A stretch of 18,451 nucleotides of DNA from Bacteroidales bacterium M5. Lineage in GTDB: Bacteria; Bacteroidota; Bacteroidia; Bacteroidales; Muribaculaceae. Made by a program: the position numbers and the translations under genes. Location: positions 1 to 18,451 of the forward strand of contig LUJP01000073.1 in the NCBI GenBank assembly GCA_001689535.1, in the 5' to 3' direction. The notes beneath the pieces were generated by a model. The model was given only the letters and a program-made list of their open reading frames with translations. It ran no database searches and was not told the origin of the DNA. Below are positions 7,133 to 14,736 of this stretch, piece after piece; within the stretch, counting starts at the first letter, position 1; the number at the start of each line of letters is the position of its first letter.

Positions 7133-8319
7133 TGTTTAATATTAAGTTTCGGTTTAATCATAGATATGACTTCTACCGTAGGTTTGATACGTTCGATAAT
7201 CTCTTCGGTAGGCTTGTAGGCCATCGGGGATTCGTCAAGCGTTGCGTCGCCGACGGAGGTGGAAAATATTCCGCTCATACTCTGTCTGTAATCGTCAAGA
7301 GAAATCAGCTTTCTGGCCTGGGTCCGGCTCATTCGCCGTCCGGCACCATGAGGAGCGCTGCATAGCCAACGCTCATTGCCCTTTCCCACGCAAATAGCAA
7401 TGCCGTCGCGCATATTAAACGGGATGGCCAATCTCCGTCCCTCCGACGCATCTATGGCGCCTTTGCGGAGCATAGGGCGGCTACCCTCCACCGAAATGTA
7501 ATTATGGGTGGTGAATATCGATTCCTCGCAACTTGCCTTGCACAGCTTTTTAAGAATTGAGAATACTCGGTCACGGATTACCTGATGATTATAGAGAGCG
7601 TAAGCCTGCGCTATGACCATATCGGAAAGATAAGCCATCAGAGAGTCTCCCCACAGATACCCTGCATATCGGGCACGTTTAGGATTCCAGGCGACATTAT
7701 GCCAGTGGTTTGCTACTTTTACTCCCAGATTACGCGAACCGCAATGGATCGTGAGCCATCCGTCGCCGCTGTCCACATCCTCTCCATATTCAATAAAATG
7801 ATTGCCTGCGCCTACGGTGCCCAGGCTTTTGTAGAATACGGATTCCTGCAGTTTTATGCGCCGGCAGAAATCTGCGATGAATACCGCATCAATACGCGAA
7901 ACCTCATTAATTATATCAGGCGATGCAGAGCGGGCCTTCTGATAGCGGGAATTGAGAAAACGGAACAACTCTTTTTCATTGAGAGAGTTTCTGGCACATA
8001 TCTCATTTCCCATAGGGACAGCCTCTCGGATACGATGATCAAGAAGCGCGAGATCCCTGGCGTCGACCGAATGAGACAGCCGGTGCACGGATATAGTGCA
8101 CCCGATGTCAACGCCTACATGATCGGGACTTACATACATACCCACAGGATATGCCGTGCCGACATTGCATGATGCACCGGCATGGACATCGGGCATCTGC
8201 ACCACCGGAATTCCTTCCATGGCGGGGTGATCGCATAGCTCCTCCACCCACTTGAGAGCCGACTCCTCTATATCGGAGGTAAAAATCTCAGCCGACGTAG
8301 TTTTTCCTTCTATTACCAT
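7129..8319 (-). CDS. rtcB: RNA-splicing ligase RtcB, PrfH-associated (RtcB2 type)
   Basis: GTP- and Mn2+-dependent ligase joining RNA 2',3'-cyclic-phosphate or 3'-phosphate ends to 5'-OH ends. All active-site motifs are present: MPDVHAG (42-48), D71 and C74 in VGVDIGC, H174 in GAGNHFIE, H192 in IHCGSRNLG, H272 in THNYIS, and the guanylylated histidine H324 in SAPHGAGR. The length of 396 aa is normal for the bacterial family. Being coupled to prfH by an ATGA overlap identifies it as the ribosome-repair ligase; its likely substrate is cleaved 16S rRNA. Its promoter carries a 20-bp operator that is repeated at the second rtcB. It is divergently arranged with the WYL regulator, 93 nt apart. Confidence 0.95.
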   Translation of the reverse strand: MVIEGKTTSAEIFTSDIEESALKWVEELCDHPAMEGIPVVQMPDVHAGASCNVGTAYPVGMYVSPDHVGVDIGCTISVHRLSHSVDARDLALLDHRIREAVPMGNEICARNSLNEKELFRFLNSRYQKARSASPDIINEVSRIDAVFIADFCRRIKLQESVFYKSLGTVGAGNHFIEYGEDVDSGDGWLTIHCGSRNLGVKVANHWHNVAWNPKRARYAGYLWGDSLMAYLSDMVIAQAYALYNHQVIRDRVFSILKKLCKASCEESIFTTHNYISVEGSRPMLRKGAIDASEGRRLAIPFNMRDGIAICVGKGNERWLCSAPHGAGRRMSRTQARKLISLDDYRQSMSGIFSTSVGDATLDESPMAYKPTEEIIERIKPTVEVISMIKPKLNIKQ

Positions 8320-8338
8320 ATTATTATGTTTTATGACG

Positions 8339-8374
8339 CAAAGGTGAGAAGACGGTGCGCAGTTGATTTGCGCA
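8339..8374 (-). promoter_or_regulatory. Operator 1 and -7 box of the rtcB-prfH operon
   Basis: Read on the minus strand, TGCGCAAATCAACTGCGCAC (8374-8355) is followed after 8 nt by CACCTTTG (8346-8339), then 19 nt to the rtcB ATG. The 20-mer matches operator 2 at 17 of 20 positions and lies in the -12 to -33 zone, so a bound protein would act directly on promoter use. It also lies 38 nt upstream of the WYL gene on the other strand, so autoregulation is possible. Confidence 0.7.
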
Positions 8375-8412
8375 CTGCAGGAAAATTTATATATTAGCGG
8401 AAATTTTTTGTC

Positions 8413-9444
8413 ATGCCGCTAAATCGAGCCACTCTCATCCGCATCTCCACGATTGACAAATGTCTTCAGAACCGTTACCGCCGCTGGACCATCAATGACC
8501 TTATCGACGCCTGCACCGATGCATTGGCAGAGTTTGAGGGAAGAAGCAACCCCATAAGCCGCCGCACGTTTCAGAACGACCTTGCCCTGATGCGCAGCGA
8601 CCGTCTGGGGTACAACGCACCCATCGTGGTCCGTGAAAACAAGTATTACGAATACGATGACCCTGACTACAGCATCACCCATCTGCCGCTGAACGACGAA
8701 GGTCTTGACGCGCTGAACTCCGCCCTTGATATTCTACGGCAACTACAGGGTTTTCCGCAACTGGCATCCTCAATCGACATCATAAGCAAGCTGAACGAGC
8801 AGATCTCGCGTCAGACCGGCTCATCGACTCCGGCCATGGATATGGAGCACGTGGCGGGTTACAAAGGCGCGCAGTTTATCGGCACAATATATGAAGCCGT
8901 AAGAAAGCGGCACACTCTGGTTATAGAATATCAGTCGTTCAAAGCTCGCCATCCGGAAGCACTGACAGTATACCCATATCTTCTGAAAGAATACCGCAAC
9001 CGGTGGTTTCTGATCTGCGAGAAAGCTACCAATCGCTCCCCTCATGTCAATATCTTTGCTCTGGACAGAATCATCTCTGTCAGGCAAGACAAGGAGCACC
9101 CATTCAGAAAATGCGTGGACTTCGACCCGGAACACTTCTTTGACGACACAATCGGAGTAACCAAGCAGATCTGCGACAAAGCGCGTCGCGTGGTCATAAG
9201 GATTGACCGTCAGCAAGCTCCCTACGTAGAATCCAAGCCATTCCATAAATCACAGAAAGTAGAGCAACGTTTTCGTGACGGCAGCATACAGCTGTCGCTT
9301 AAAGTCGTAATCAATCACGAACTTGAGCGTCTTATACTCGGCTACGGCGGCCATGCCGAAGTCATAGCCCCACCGGAATTTCGCTCACGCATCGCTGAAA
9401 GCGTACGCATAGCCGCTAAAAAATATGAAGAAGAGAGCCGCTGA
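8413..9444 (+). CDS. WYL-domain transcriptional regulator
   Basis: DNA-binding regulator of 343 aa. Residues about 1-75 form a winged-helix region of Bacteroidetes type (TIDKCLQNRYRRWTINDLIDAC, then SRRTFQNDLALMRSD). The WYL ligand-sensing domain is about 160-230 (HTLVIEYQSF, LTVYPYLLKEYRNRWFLICE, ALDRIISV), followed by a WCX-type C-terminal domain ending near HAEVIAPPEF. WYL proteins sense nucleic-acid or nucleotide ligands and control DNA-repair and defence genes. It is divergent from rtcB-prfH and close to three copies of a shared operator, so it is the best candidate for the regulator of the island, analogous in role (not in sequence) to RtcR of E. coli rtcBA. The sequence does not show whether it activates or represses. 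TTTTTTG ends 3 nt before the ATG, suggesting a very short or leaderless mRNA. Confidence 0.9.
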   Translation: MPLNRATLIRISTIDKCLQNRYRRWTINDLIDACTDALAEFEGRSNPISRRTFQNDLALMRSDRLGYNAPIVVRENKYYEYDDPDYSITHLPLNDEGLDALNSALDILRQLQGFPQLASSIDIISKLNEQISRQTGSSTPAMDMEHVAGYKGAQFIGTIYEAVRKRHTLVIEYQSFKARHPEALTVYPYLLKEYRNRWFLICEKATNRSPHVNIFALDRIISVRQDKEHPFRKCVDFDPEHFFDDTIGVTKQICDKARRVVIRIDRQQAPYVESKPFHKSQKVEQRFRDGSIQLSLKVVINHELERLILGYGGHAEVIAPPEFRSRIAESVRIAAKKYEEESR

Positions 9445-9597
9445 AGAAGAGCGTGTCAGATTTCGATTAAGTCCTTCTTATTGCTTAATAAAATAGTCAA
9501 TGTGTCTCAAACCCGGATAAAGCTGTAAGAATTTTAGAAATCCATGATATTTTCCAATCCTGTATCGCAAAATGCGTCATCCTGACATTTCTTTTGC

Positions 9598-9633
9598 TGC
9601 GTAAAATGATTACGCACCGCTGATACAACTTCG
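9598..9633 (+). promoter_or_regulatory. Operator 3 and -7-like box of an unannotated transcript
   Basis: TGCGTAAAATGATTACGCAC (9598-9617) matches operator 2 at 17 of 20 positions, and the three differences keep the palindrome (C/T at position 5 pairs with G/A at position 15). Exactly 8 nt later comes CAACTTCG (9626-9633), followed by C, giving the same CTTYGC core as at the two rtcB promoters. No annotated gene follows on the + strand. An extra half-site-like palindrome CGCAAAATGCG lies just upstream (about 9566-9576). Confidence 0.6.
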
Positions 9634-9637
9634 CAGT

Positions 9638-9762
9638 GTATTATATACAACAATACCAATATGAATACAATAAACTTAATACCTCCAGAGAGGCCATCGA
9701 AAAAAAGGGAACAAGGAACAAAAAACTCCGGGAAATACCGTGAAGCATGTCCCGGAGTCTGA
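9638..9762 (+). other. Putative small transcript, with a 33-codon open frame
   Basis: Predicted from the operator-3 promoter, with a start near 9638. It contains an ATG-initiated frame at 9661-9762 (33 aa, very basic, starting MNTINLIPPERPSKKREQ) that ends inside the terB terminator hairpin. Alternatively it is a non-coding RNA, or an antisense RNA running into the 3' end of the convergent TerB gene, since the hairpin at 9725-9758 has no T-run on this strand. No known RNA or protein family is recognised. The rest of the gap 9445-9782 shows nothing else. Confidence 0.3.
9720..9758 (-). terminator. Rho-independent terminator of the TerB gene
   Basis: Minus-strand stem ACTCCGGGA (9758-9750) with TCCCGGAGT (9733-9725), 16-nt loop, then a T-run (9725-9720), about 24 nt after the TerB stop codon. 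Confidence 0.75.
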
Positions 9763-9782
9763 ACCACTTTAGGCTATATGGG

Positions 9783-10226
9783 TTATGCCTTGTTCTTGAT
9801 AATCAGCACCTCAATGATTGAAATTGCAATCTGCTCAGGAATCTGAAGCGACTCGGCAAGCTGATTGATTATATCCTTCTCCTCTTCCTCAAGCACTCCG
9901 TCAGCCAGCGCAATATCAACCGCACAAGCAAATGACGTGAGTTTAAGATCCTCGGGGAGACCTTCGATAGACGATGCCACAAGTGCGCTTGCTCCCTGAT
10001 TCTTAAGAATGCGGAACAACTTGTCGAACATCTTGTCGAAAGCCGGACCGGAGAAATTGTCGTAAAGACGGAGGCGGCGGATGTAGTTTACAATACCGTC
10101 CCATTCTGACTGCGAGATGCTGCCGTCTGCACCGGCCATTGCAAGGGCTATGCCGGCAAATGCCTCCTGTTTTGTGAGCTTGTCCTCTTCAGGTACTTCT
10201 TTGAATATTTTATCGAAAAGTCCCAT
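9783..10226 (-). CDS. TerB-family protein
   Basis: Cytoplasmic all-helical protein of 147 aa of the TerB superfamily, a single TerB domain spanning about residues 15-145. Recognisable are the two acidic metal-binding-type helices: AGADGSISQSEWDGIVNYIR near residue 30 and ALADGVLEEEEKDIINQLAE near residue 105. TerB proteins are linked to tellurite resistance and to stress or phage-defence complexes; the molecular role is not settled. The gene is flanked by its own promoter (10358-10388) and terminator (9720-9758), so it is monocistronic. It sits inside the RNA-repair island, and its 3' end faces the operator-3 promoter. Confidence 0.8.
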   Translation of the reverse strand: MGLFDKIFKEVPEEDKLTKQEAFAGIALAMAGADGSISQSEWDGIVNYIRRLRLYDNFSGPAFDKMFDKLFRILKNQGASALVASSIEGLPEDLKLTSFACAVDIALADGVLEEEEKDIINQLAESLQIPEQIAISIIEVLIIKNKA

Positions 10227-10357
10227 AATTAAGTGTGATTTTGATGATTTATTGATTGTTAACTATAGCTTCGGTTCGTCAAAATTGCCGTCCCTGTGAT
10301 TCGCTTTTCTGCTGATATAAGACAGCAGGAACTCTGTTTCAACGGACTGAGGCGGTG

Positions 10358-10388
10358 CAAAGATAGCGATTCCGCACCAGTTTTCAAA
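10358..10388 (-). promoter_or_regulatory. Bacteroidetes promoter of the TerB gene, with long leader
   Basis: On the minus strand, TTTG (10388-10385) and TATCTTTG (10365-10358) are separated by 19 nt, an almost ideal Bacteroidetes promoter. Transcription would begin near 10351 and leave a leader of about 125 nt that contains the hairpin CTGCTG/CAGCAG (10309-10328). Confidence 0.65.
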
Positions 10389-10512
10389 TAAAAAATGAGG
10401 AATGCCCGTACATAGCCCTTTAAAGGCCCTTTATTAAGCAAATCACAAAACTCGCAAACAAAACAATCCATACATGACACTTGGAGGCCATGTAATTTTG
10501 AAATTTCCGCAC

Positions 10513-10548
10513 TGCGCAAAATAATTGCGCACACCCCGAATAACTTTG
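10513..10548 (+). promoter_or_regulatory. Operator 2 and -7 box of the second rtcB
   Basis: TGCGCAAAATAATTGCGCAC (10513-10532) contains a perfect inverted repeat TGCGCAA-N5-TTGCGCA. Eight nt later TAACTTTG (10541-10548) is a perfect TAnnTTTG -7 box. There is no good -33 TTTG at the usual spacing because the operator occupies the zone. The ATG of rtcB follows 27 nt after the box. Confidence 0.75.
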
Positions 10549-10575
10549 CCGCAAAAACAAAAGACACTCTGATTT

Positions 10576-11832
10576 ATGAAGACAATTGAAGGATATGACG
10601 TGAAGATTTTTACAGAAAACATTGAAGAATCGGCCTTGGAGCAGATAAAGGAACTACTGTCGATAGACGTGTTCTCTGACAAGAAAATACGCATTATGCC
10701 CGACGTACACGCCGGGGCAGGATGCGTTATCGGATTTACCGGCGATCTCGGCGACAAGGTGATACCCAACATCGTGGGCGTTGACATAGGTTGCGGCATG
10801 CGTATACTCAACCTCGGGAAACTTGCTGATATTGATTTCCATGCTTTTCATGAGCATATCCGGAGCACGGTTCCTTCCGGCAAGATTGTACGCGAAGACA
10901 AATTCGGGTTTAAGCCCCTCATGGGAGAAGAAATGGACATCTACCGTGAGGCGAAAAAGCTTGTGACAGAACTATACTGCTACCGTGAAATCAAGGATTC
11001 GGCGCGCATCAACAAGGCCATCGGATCGCTTGGCGGCGGCAATCACTTCATCGAGCTTGACAGGGACGATGATGGAAATGTATATCTCGTGATCCACACC
11101 GGATCGCGCAATCTCGGCAAACAAGTGGCCGAAATCTATCAGGCCAAGGCTGTGAAGCATCTCACGGACGGTGCCGATGAGTTCGAAGCCACGATCAGAC
11201 GAACTATAGAAGAGTACAAGGCTGCCGGACGGCGCTCCGAACTCCAGGATGTAATCCGTAAAATGCGCAAGAATCATGAGGAGGCTGAGCCATCATTACC
11301 TGCAGCACTGTGCTATGTGGAAGGCGAAGCCCGTGAGCATTATCTTCACGACATGCGTCTTTGTCAGCGCTGGGCAGCGCTCAACCGCAAACTCATATCC
11401 ATGCTTCTTATGCGGTTCTTCACTGAAGTGCAGCCGTTGGAAGAGTTTGAGTCCGTGCACAACTATATCAGCGATGACAACATAATACGCAAAGGCTCTA
11501 TCTCAGCGGCCGAAGGTGAGCGTTGCATCATTCCCCTGAATATGCGCGACGGCTCGTTGATTTGCACCGGCAAGGGCAATCCCGACTGGAACCGTTCGGC
11601 GCCTCACGGTGCAGGACGAGTGCTGAGCCGCACGCAGGCCTACGAGAAAATCACGATGGAAGATTTCGAGGCCTCGATGCAGGGTATCTATTCGGAATCA
11701 GTCAACGACTTCACCCGCGACGAGTCACCAATGGTCTATAAACCCGCATCAGAAATCATAGCCAATATCGGCGACACCGTAACCATCAACACCATAATCC
11801 GTCCGATCTTCAACTTCAAAGCATCAAAATGA
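10576..11832 (+). CDS. rtcB: RNA-splicing ligase RtcB, second paralogue
   Basis: RtcB-family RNA ligase of 418 aa with an intact active site: MPDVHAGAGCVIG (41-53), D70 and C73 in VGVDIGC, H157 in GGGNHFIE, H174 in IHTGSRNLG, H295 in HNYIS and the guanylylated H344 in SAPHGAGR. Compared with the prfH-linked ligase it is clearly a different subfamily. It has the more usual GAGCVIG in the first loop and an insertion of about 40 charged, probably helical residues at about 199-240. The paralogues therefore are not a recent duplication and probably have different substrates. It has no prfH of its own; the PLD-like gene follows 56 nt downstream. It shares operator and promoter geometry with the rtcB-prfH operon, implying co-induction. 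Confidence 0.95.
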   Translation: MKTIEGYDVKIFTENIEESALEQIKELLSIDVFSDKKIRIMPDVHAGAGCVIGFTGDLGDKVIPNIVGVDIGCGMRILNLGKLADIDFHAFHEHIRSTVPSGKIVREDKFGFKPLMGEEMDIYREAKKLVTELYCYREIKDSARINKAIGSLGGGNHFIELDRDDDGNVYLVIHTGSRNLGKQVAEIYQAKAVKHLTDGADEFEATIRRTIEEYKAAGRRSELQDVIRKMRKNHEEAEPSLPAALCYVEGEAREHYLHDMRLCQRWAALNRKLISMLLMRFFTEVQPLEEFESVHNYISDDNIIRKGSISAAEGERCIIPLNMRDGSLICTGKGNPDWNRSAPHGAGRVLSRTQAYEKITMEDFEASMQGIYSESVNDFTRDESPMVYKPASEIIANIGDTVTINTIIRPIFNFKASK

Positions 11833-11877
11833 AAACAAATTCTGAGAGATTAAGGCACTAAAATTAGCTGAATTTCG

Positions 11878-11885
11878 TATTTTTG
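11878..11885 (+). promoter_or_regulatory. -7 box of the PLD-like gene
   Basis: TATTTTTG fits TAnnTTTG and ends 3 nt before the ATG at 11889, so a transcript from it would be leaderless or nearly so. The preceding AAATTAGCTGAATTT resembles the ATTAGCGGAAATTT just upstream of the WYL gene. No TTTG -33 box is present, so the gene may also be read from the upstream rtcB promoter. Confidence 0.4.
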
Positions 11886-11888
11886 TAT

Positions 11889-12410
11889 ATGAGCGTTGAG
11901 TTTATAGCCGGGAAAGACCATTATGACAAGGTGATTGAACGAGTGGCTTCGGTGAAGAAATCACTCTGGATCGGAACAGCCGATATCAAAGACCTGTATG
12001 TAAAAGCTGGGAACCGTGCCATCCCTTTTCTGGGAGTGCTGGCCAATCTTCTGCGGCGAGGAGTGGAAATCCGGCTGATTCATGCCAAAGAACCGGGTCC
12101 GGCCTTCCGGGAGGATTTTGACCGCTATCCTATACTGAAAACAGGCCTGGAGCGGATGCTCTGCCCAAGAGTCCATTTCAAAATCGTAATCTTCGATTTC
12201 GAGACAGCCTATATCGGCTCCGCCAACCTGACCGGAGCCGGAATAGGAATGAAAAGCAGCAACCGCCGCAACTTCGAAGCCGGCATCCTCACCAATGATC
12301 CATCCCTTGTGGAAGCCGCCGCCGAGCAATTCGACAGCGTGTGGCGCGGCGCCCACTGCCCTCACTGCGGGCGCCGCCAATACTGCGCGGAACCTATCAA
12401 CATCATCTGA
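11889..12410 (+). CDS. Single-HKD phospholipase D-like protein with Cys-rich tail
   Basis: Cytoplasmic protein of 173 aa. It has one HKD motif (H96-F-K98-x4-D103 in VHFKIVIFDFETAYIGSANL) followed by the conserved GSANLTGAG and an E130 segment. Upstream, SLWIGTADIKDLYV forms the first strand. The C-terminus carries CPHCGRRQYC (C157, C160, C166), a zinc-ribbon-like cluster. Small PLD proteins with one HKD work as dimers and include nucleases (Nuc, BfiI), so a nucleic-acid phosphodiesterase role is more likely than lipid cleavage. Position after rtcB suggests RNA-end processing, which is inference. I chose the ATG at 11889; a TTG two codons upstream (11883) falls inside the -7 box. The stop codon overlaps the convergent DUF262 gene. 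Confidence 0.8.
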   Translation: MSVEFIAGKDHYDKVIERVASVKKSLWIGTADIKDLYVKAGNRAIPFLGVLANLLRRGVEIRLIHAKEPGPAFREDFDRYPILKTGLERMLCPRVHFKIVIFDFETAYIGSANLTGAGIGMKSSNRRNFEAGILTNDPSLVEAAAEQFDSVWRGAHCPHCGRRQYCAEPINII

Positions 12411-14736
12411 CCTTCGGCGAGGAAACAAGCTGATTCAACCTTGAAACCTCTTCGGCAAGTAATCTCGAATCAATCATTCCATACTCAATACATTTATAGC
12501 AATAATAATTATAATCATCAGACCACTCGAAATCTTGAAACCGCTCACCGGCTTCAGTGATTAACATATTCTTAATATTTTTGTCAATCTCTCCGTTGGT
12601 TATTCTTCTGATCCCTATCCGGCATTCTTTCTCACCATCAAGCTCGATGGCAAGGAACACATCAGCCTTTAATTGACCGATAGCAAGCCAAGGAAACATC
12701 CAGTCATAATCCGATTCCAGCGAATAATATTCTCCATCTAAATATTTCCATACTTTGAAAGCAGGGTAGACTTCAATGAAACTTGTAATAAGTTTTTTCC
12801 GATCAATAATTTTGGCGTCAAGATTCCGAGGCTGATATATAATTTCAATCTCCTTAAAGATATTTGAATAAATTGAGCATAATCTATTGAATGTTATGGT
12901 GGCAAACTCGAAACTCTGTTCTTTATCATTAGCTACCCTATTATTTATTTTCAAAATTCTATCATCGAAAAGCAATGATTCCCGATTACTGATGTACTCA
13001 TCATATTCATCCTTATCTGATTTCGAACGATTGATGTCAAAAGAAATTGCGGCCAGATTTCCTATATTATTTAACCAATACTTGCAATATTCACGATAGT
13101 CTCCCCGTTTCCCCACTATCCAATTCCGAGGAATAATGTGATCGAAATCCCACGGGCGATTATAATCCTCCCATAAGTCTCTACGCGAAGGATCATAATT
13201 CGGGAAATGAGAATTAATGTATGCCCGCTGGGAATACAACAATATTTCTCTGTTCCCTGAAATCAAATTAAAGAAATTAGTTATAGGATGATTGTTCATT
13301 GGGCGCCAAGCCGCATACCCACTGATTGAGATGTGCGATTTTAATTTTTCAGGCGAAAAAATCGGAGTCAGCCAATCCCTATAAATACAATGGGATATTA
13401 CTCGTTCAAATACTTCCAACTCACAACCTCCAGTAGAAATGGATGAGAATAATGCGTTTACGATTTCGCGCGGACTCTTAGCAAACCAGTGAAGGCTTAG
13501 AGCCAGTCCTTTTATATATTTTACGCATTCCGAATCAAACTTGTTCTCAGAAGCAATCTGAGCGTCAGCAAGATACATCAAAAGCAAATATACATCTTCG
13601 CTTCTATTTATCATAGAAGTTCTTATTATAGACGGTGTTCCCGTCTCTGACGTTCCTACTTCCAGCCATTCATCTATTAATTTCAGAACAGTAGGTAAAT
13701 CAGAATTACAGAACTCTATAATCTGTTTTGCAATGGAGTCTTCTTTCTTAGCAATATTGCGAATCTTCTTGAGGGTTGGAGAACTTGGTAAACCGCGACC
13801 ATCCTCTCTCAACATCAACCGGAAAACAAGGTTAATCAATTTTGCCGGACCCATGTACTTTCTTGATTCACGGTCTATCACATCCTTTATTTCCGGCCAG
13901 TATGATTTTATGGAGGAATATAACAAATCTTCATTCGAAATCAGAGTCCCCCCGGTATTAAGTCTGGAAAACAGGATTTCAAGTGCTGTTCTCCCCTCCT
14001 CGTTTTGTTTATCGGCAGACTCACTTTCGGCTTCCAGCACCTCTTTAGTCAGATGATTGCAGGTAATGATATATTCATCAAGTCTCTTAAAAGTTTTATA
14101 GAGAGACTTAATGTATGTTTCATTTTCTATAGTCAACCCTTTAAGTACAGCATCTCTGTTGGTAAATTCCGAGGTGGAATAATTGGCCTTGACGCTTTCC
14201 AGGAATTTAGTCTCATTATTCAGGTCTGCATTCGAGAAACAAAAGAACGGTATTGGTTTTCTGGCCTTTACCGGCCACGTCTGCGTTAAACTAAAATTAG
14301 AATTATATATAGTTCCGCTGAGTCCAAAGGCCATTATCGCTTCTCTTTTCTCATTCGTATTCAGCCTGGAGGACTCATCGTCATTGTTATATCCCCATGG
14401 ATGGGATTTAGTAGTGACTTTTATAAGAAACTTACGAGTCGGATTATCAGGCATATCCGGCTCCACATCAATCCATAATACTGACGAATTCTCCTGATTA
14501 TGGATATATCCCAACTCAATCGCATTAAAGCGTTGTTGTCCGTCCAATAAAAAGAATCTGCCTTCTGATGCATCAGAAAGCATGAATGACCCTATAGGAA
14601 ATCCCCTCATGATTGAATCCCACAGCATTTCAACCTGATTTGGTTTCCATACAAGACCTCTCTGAAGTGGAGGGATCAGAACTTGGGAATTTTCACTTCC
14701 CCATTTGGAAATATCCTTCAGTTTAAAATTAATCAT
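12403..14736 (-). CDS. DUF262 and HNH domain protein (GmrSD-like)
   Basis: Protein of 777 aa. The N-terminal DUF262 (ParB/sulfiredoxin-like NTPase) domain shows IPPLQRGLVW (21-30), RGFPIGSFML and the signature DGQQR (65-69). In the C-terminal half, DFDHIIPRNW with D532-H533 and the later LNNIGNLAAISFDINRSKSD form a DUF1524/HNH-type nuclease motif. This order is that of single-chain GmrSD-type type IV restriction enzymes, which cut modified phage DNA, so anti-phage defence is the likely role; the specificity cannot be read. The DNA is visibly more AT-rich than the flanking genes, suggesting transfer. Its last 8 bases overlap the end of the convergent PLD-like gene, and no terminator separates them. 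A weak -7-like TATATTTA (14868-14861) lies upstream. Confidence 0.85.
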   Translation of the reverse strand: MINFKLKDISKWGSENSQVLIPPLQRGLVWKPNQVEMLWDSIMRGFPIGSFMLSDASEGRFFLLDGQQRFNAIELGYIHNQENSSVLWIDVEPDMPDNPTRKFLIKVTTKSHPWGYNNDDESSRLNTNEKREAIMAFGLSGTIYNSNFSLTQTWPVKARKPIPFFCFSNADLNNETKFLESVKANYSTSEFTNRDAVLKGLTIENETYIKSLYKTFKRLDEYIITCNHLTKEVLEAESESADKQNEEGRTALEILFSRLNTGGTLISNEDLLYSSIKSYWPEIKDVIDRESRKYMGPAKLINLVFRLMLREDGRGLPSSPTLKKIRNIAKKEDSIAKQIIEFCNSDLPTVLKLIDEWLEVGTSETGTPSIIRTSMINRSEDVYLLLMYLADAQIASENKFDSECVKYIKGLALSLHWFAKSPREIVNALFSSISTGGCELEVFERVISHCIYRDWLTPIFSPEKLKSHISISGYAAWRPMNNHPITNFFNLISGNREILLYSQRAYINSHFPNYDPSRRDLWEDYNRPWDFDHIIPRNWIVGKRGDYREYCKYWLNNIGNLAAISFDINRSKSDKDEYDEYISNRESLLFDDRILKINNRVANDKEQSFEFATITFNRLCSIYSNIFKEIEIIYQPRNLDAKIIDRKKLITSFIEVYPAFKVWKYLDGEYYSLESDYDWMFPWLAIGQLKADVFLAIELDGEKECRIGIRRITNGEIDKNIKNMLITEAGERFQDFEWSDDYNYYCYKCIEYGMIDSRLLAEEVSRLNQLVSSPKVR

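Noticed and set aside
7585..8172. Plus-strand open frame of 195 codons
   Set aside because: It is antisense to rtcB, whose full set of active-site motifs is intact; a shadow frame.
9461..9495. Terminator after the WYL gene (ATTAAG/CTTAAT)
   Set aside because: Six AT-rich pairs with a 10-nt loop and no T-run are too weak to call.
9534..9767. Minus-strand open frame of 77 codons between the WYL and TerB genes
   Set aside because: It crosses the TerB terminator and operator 3 and shows no domain or signal.
9445..9782. tRNA, Y RNA or other known RNA gene in the gap by operator 3
   Set aside because: No cloverleaf or other known fold could be drawn; only a short putative transcript is supported.
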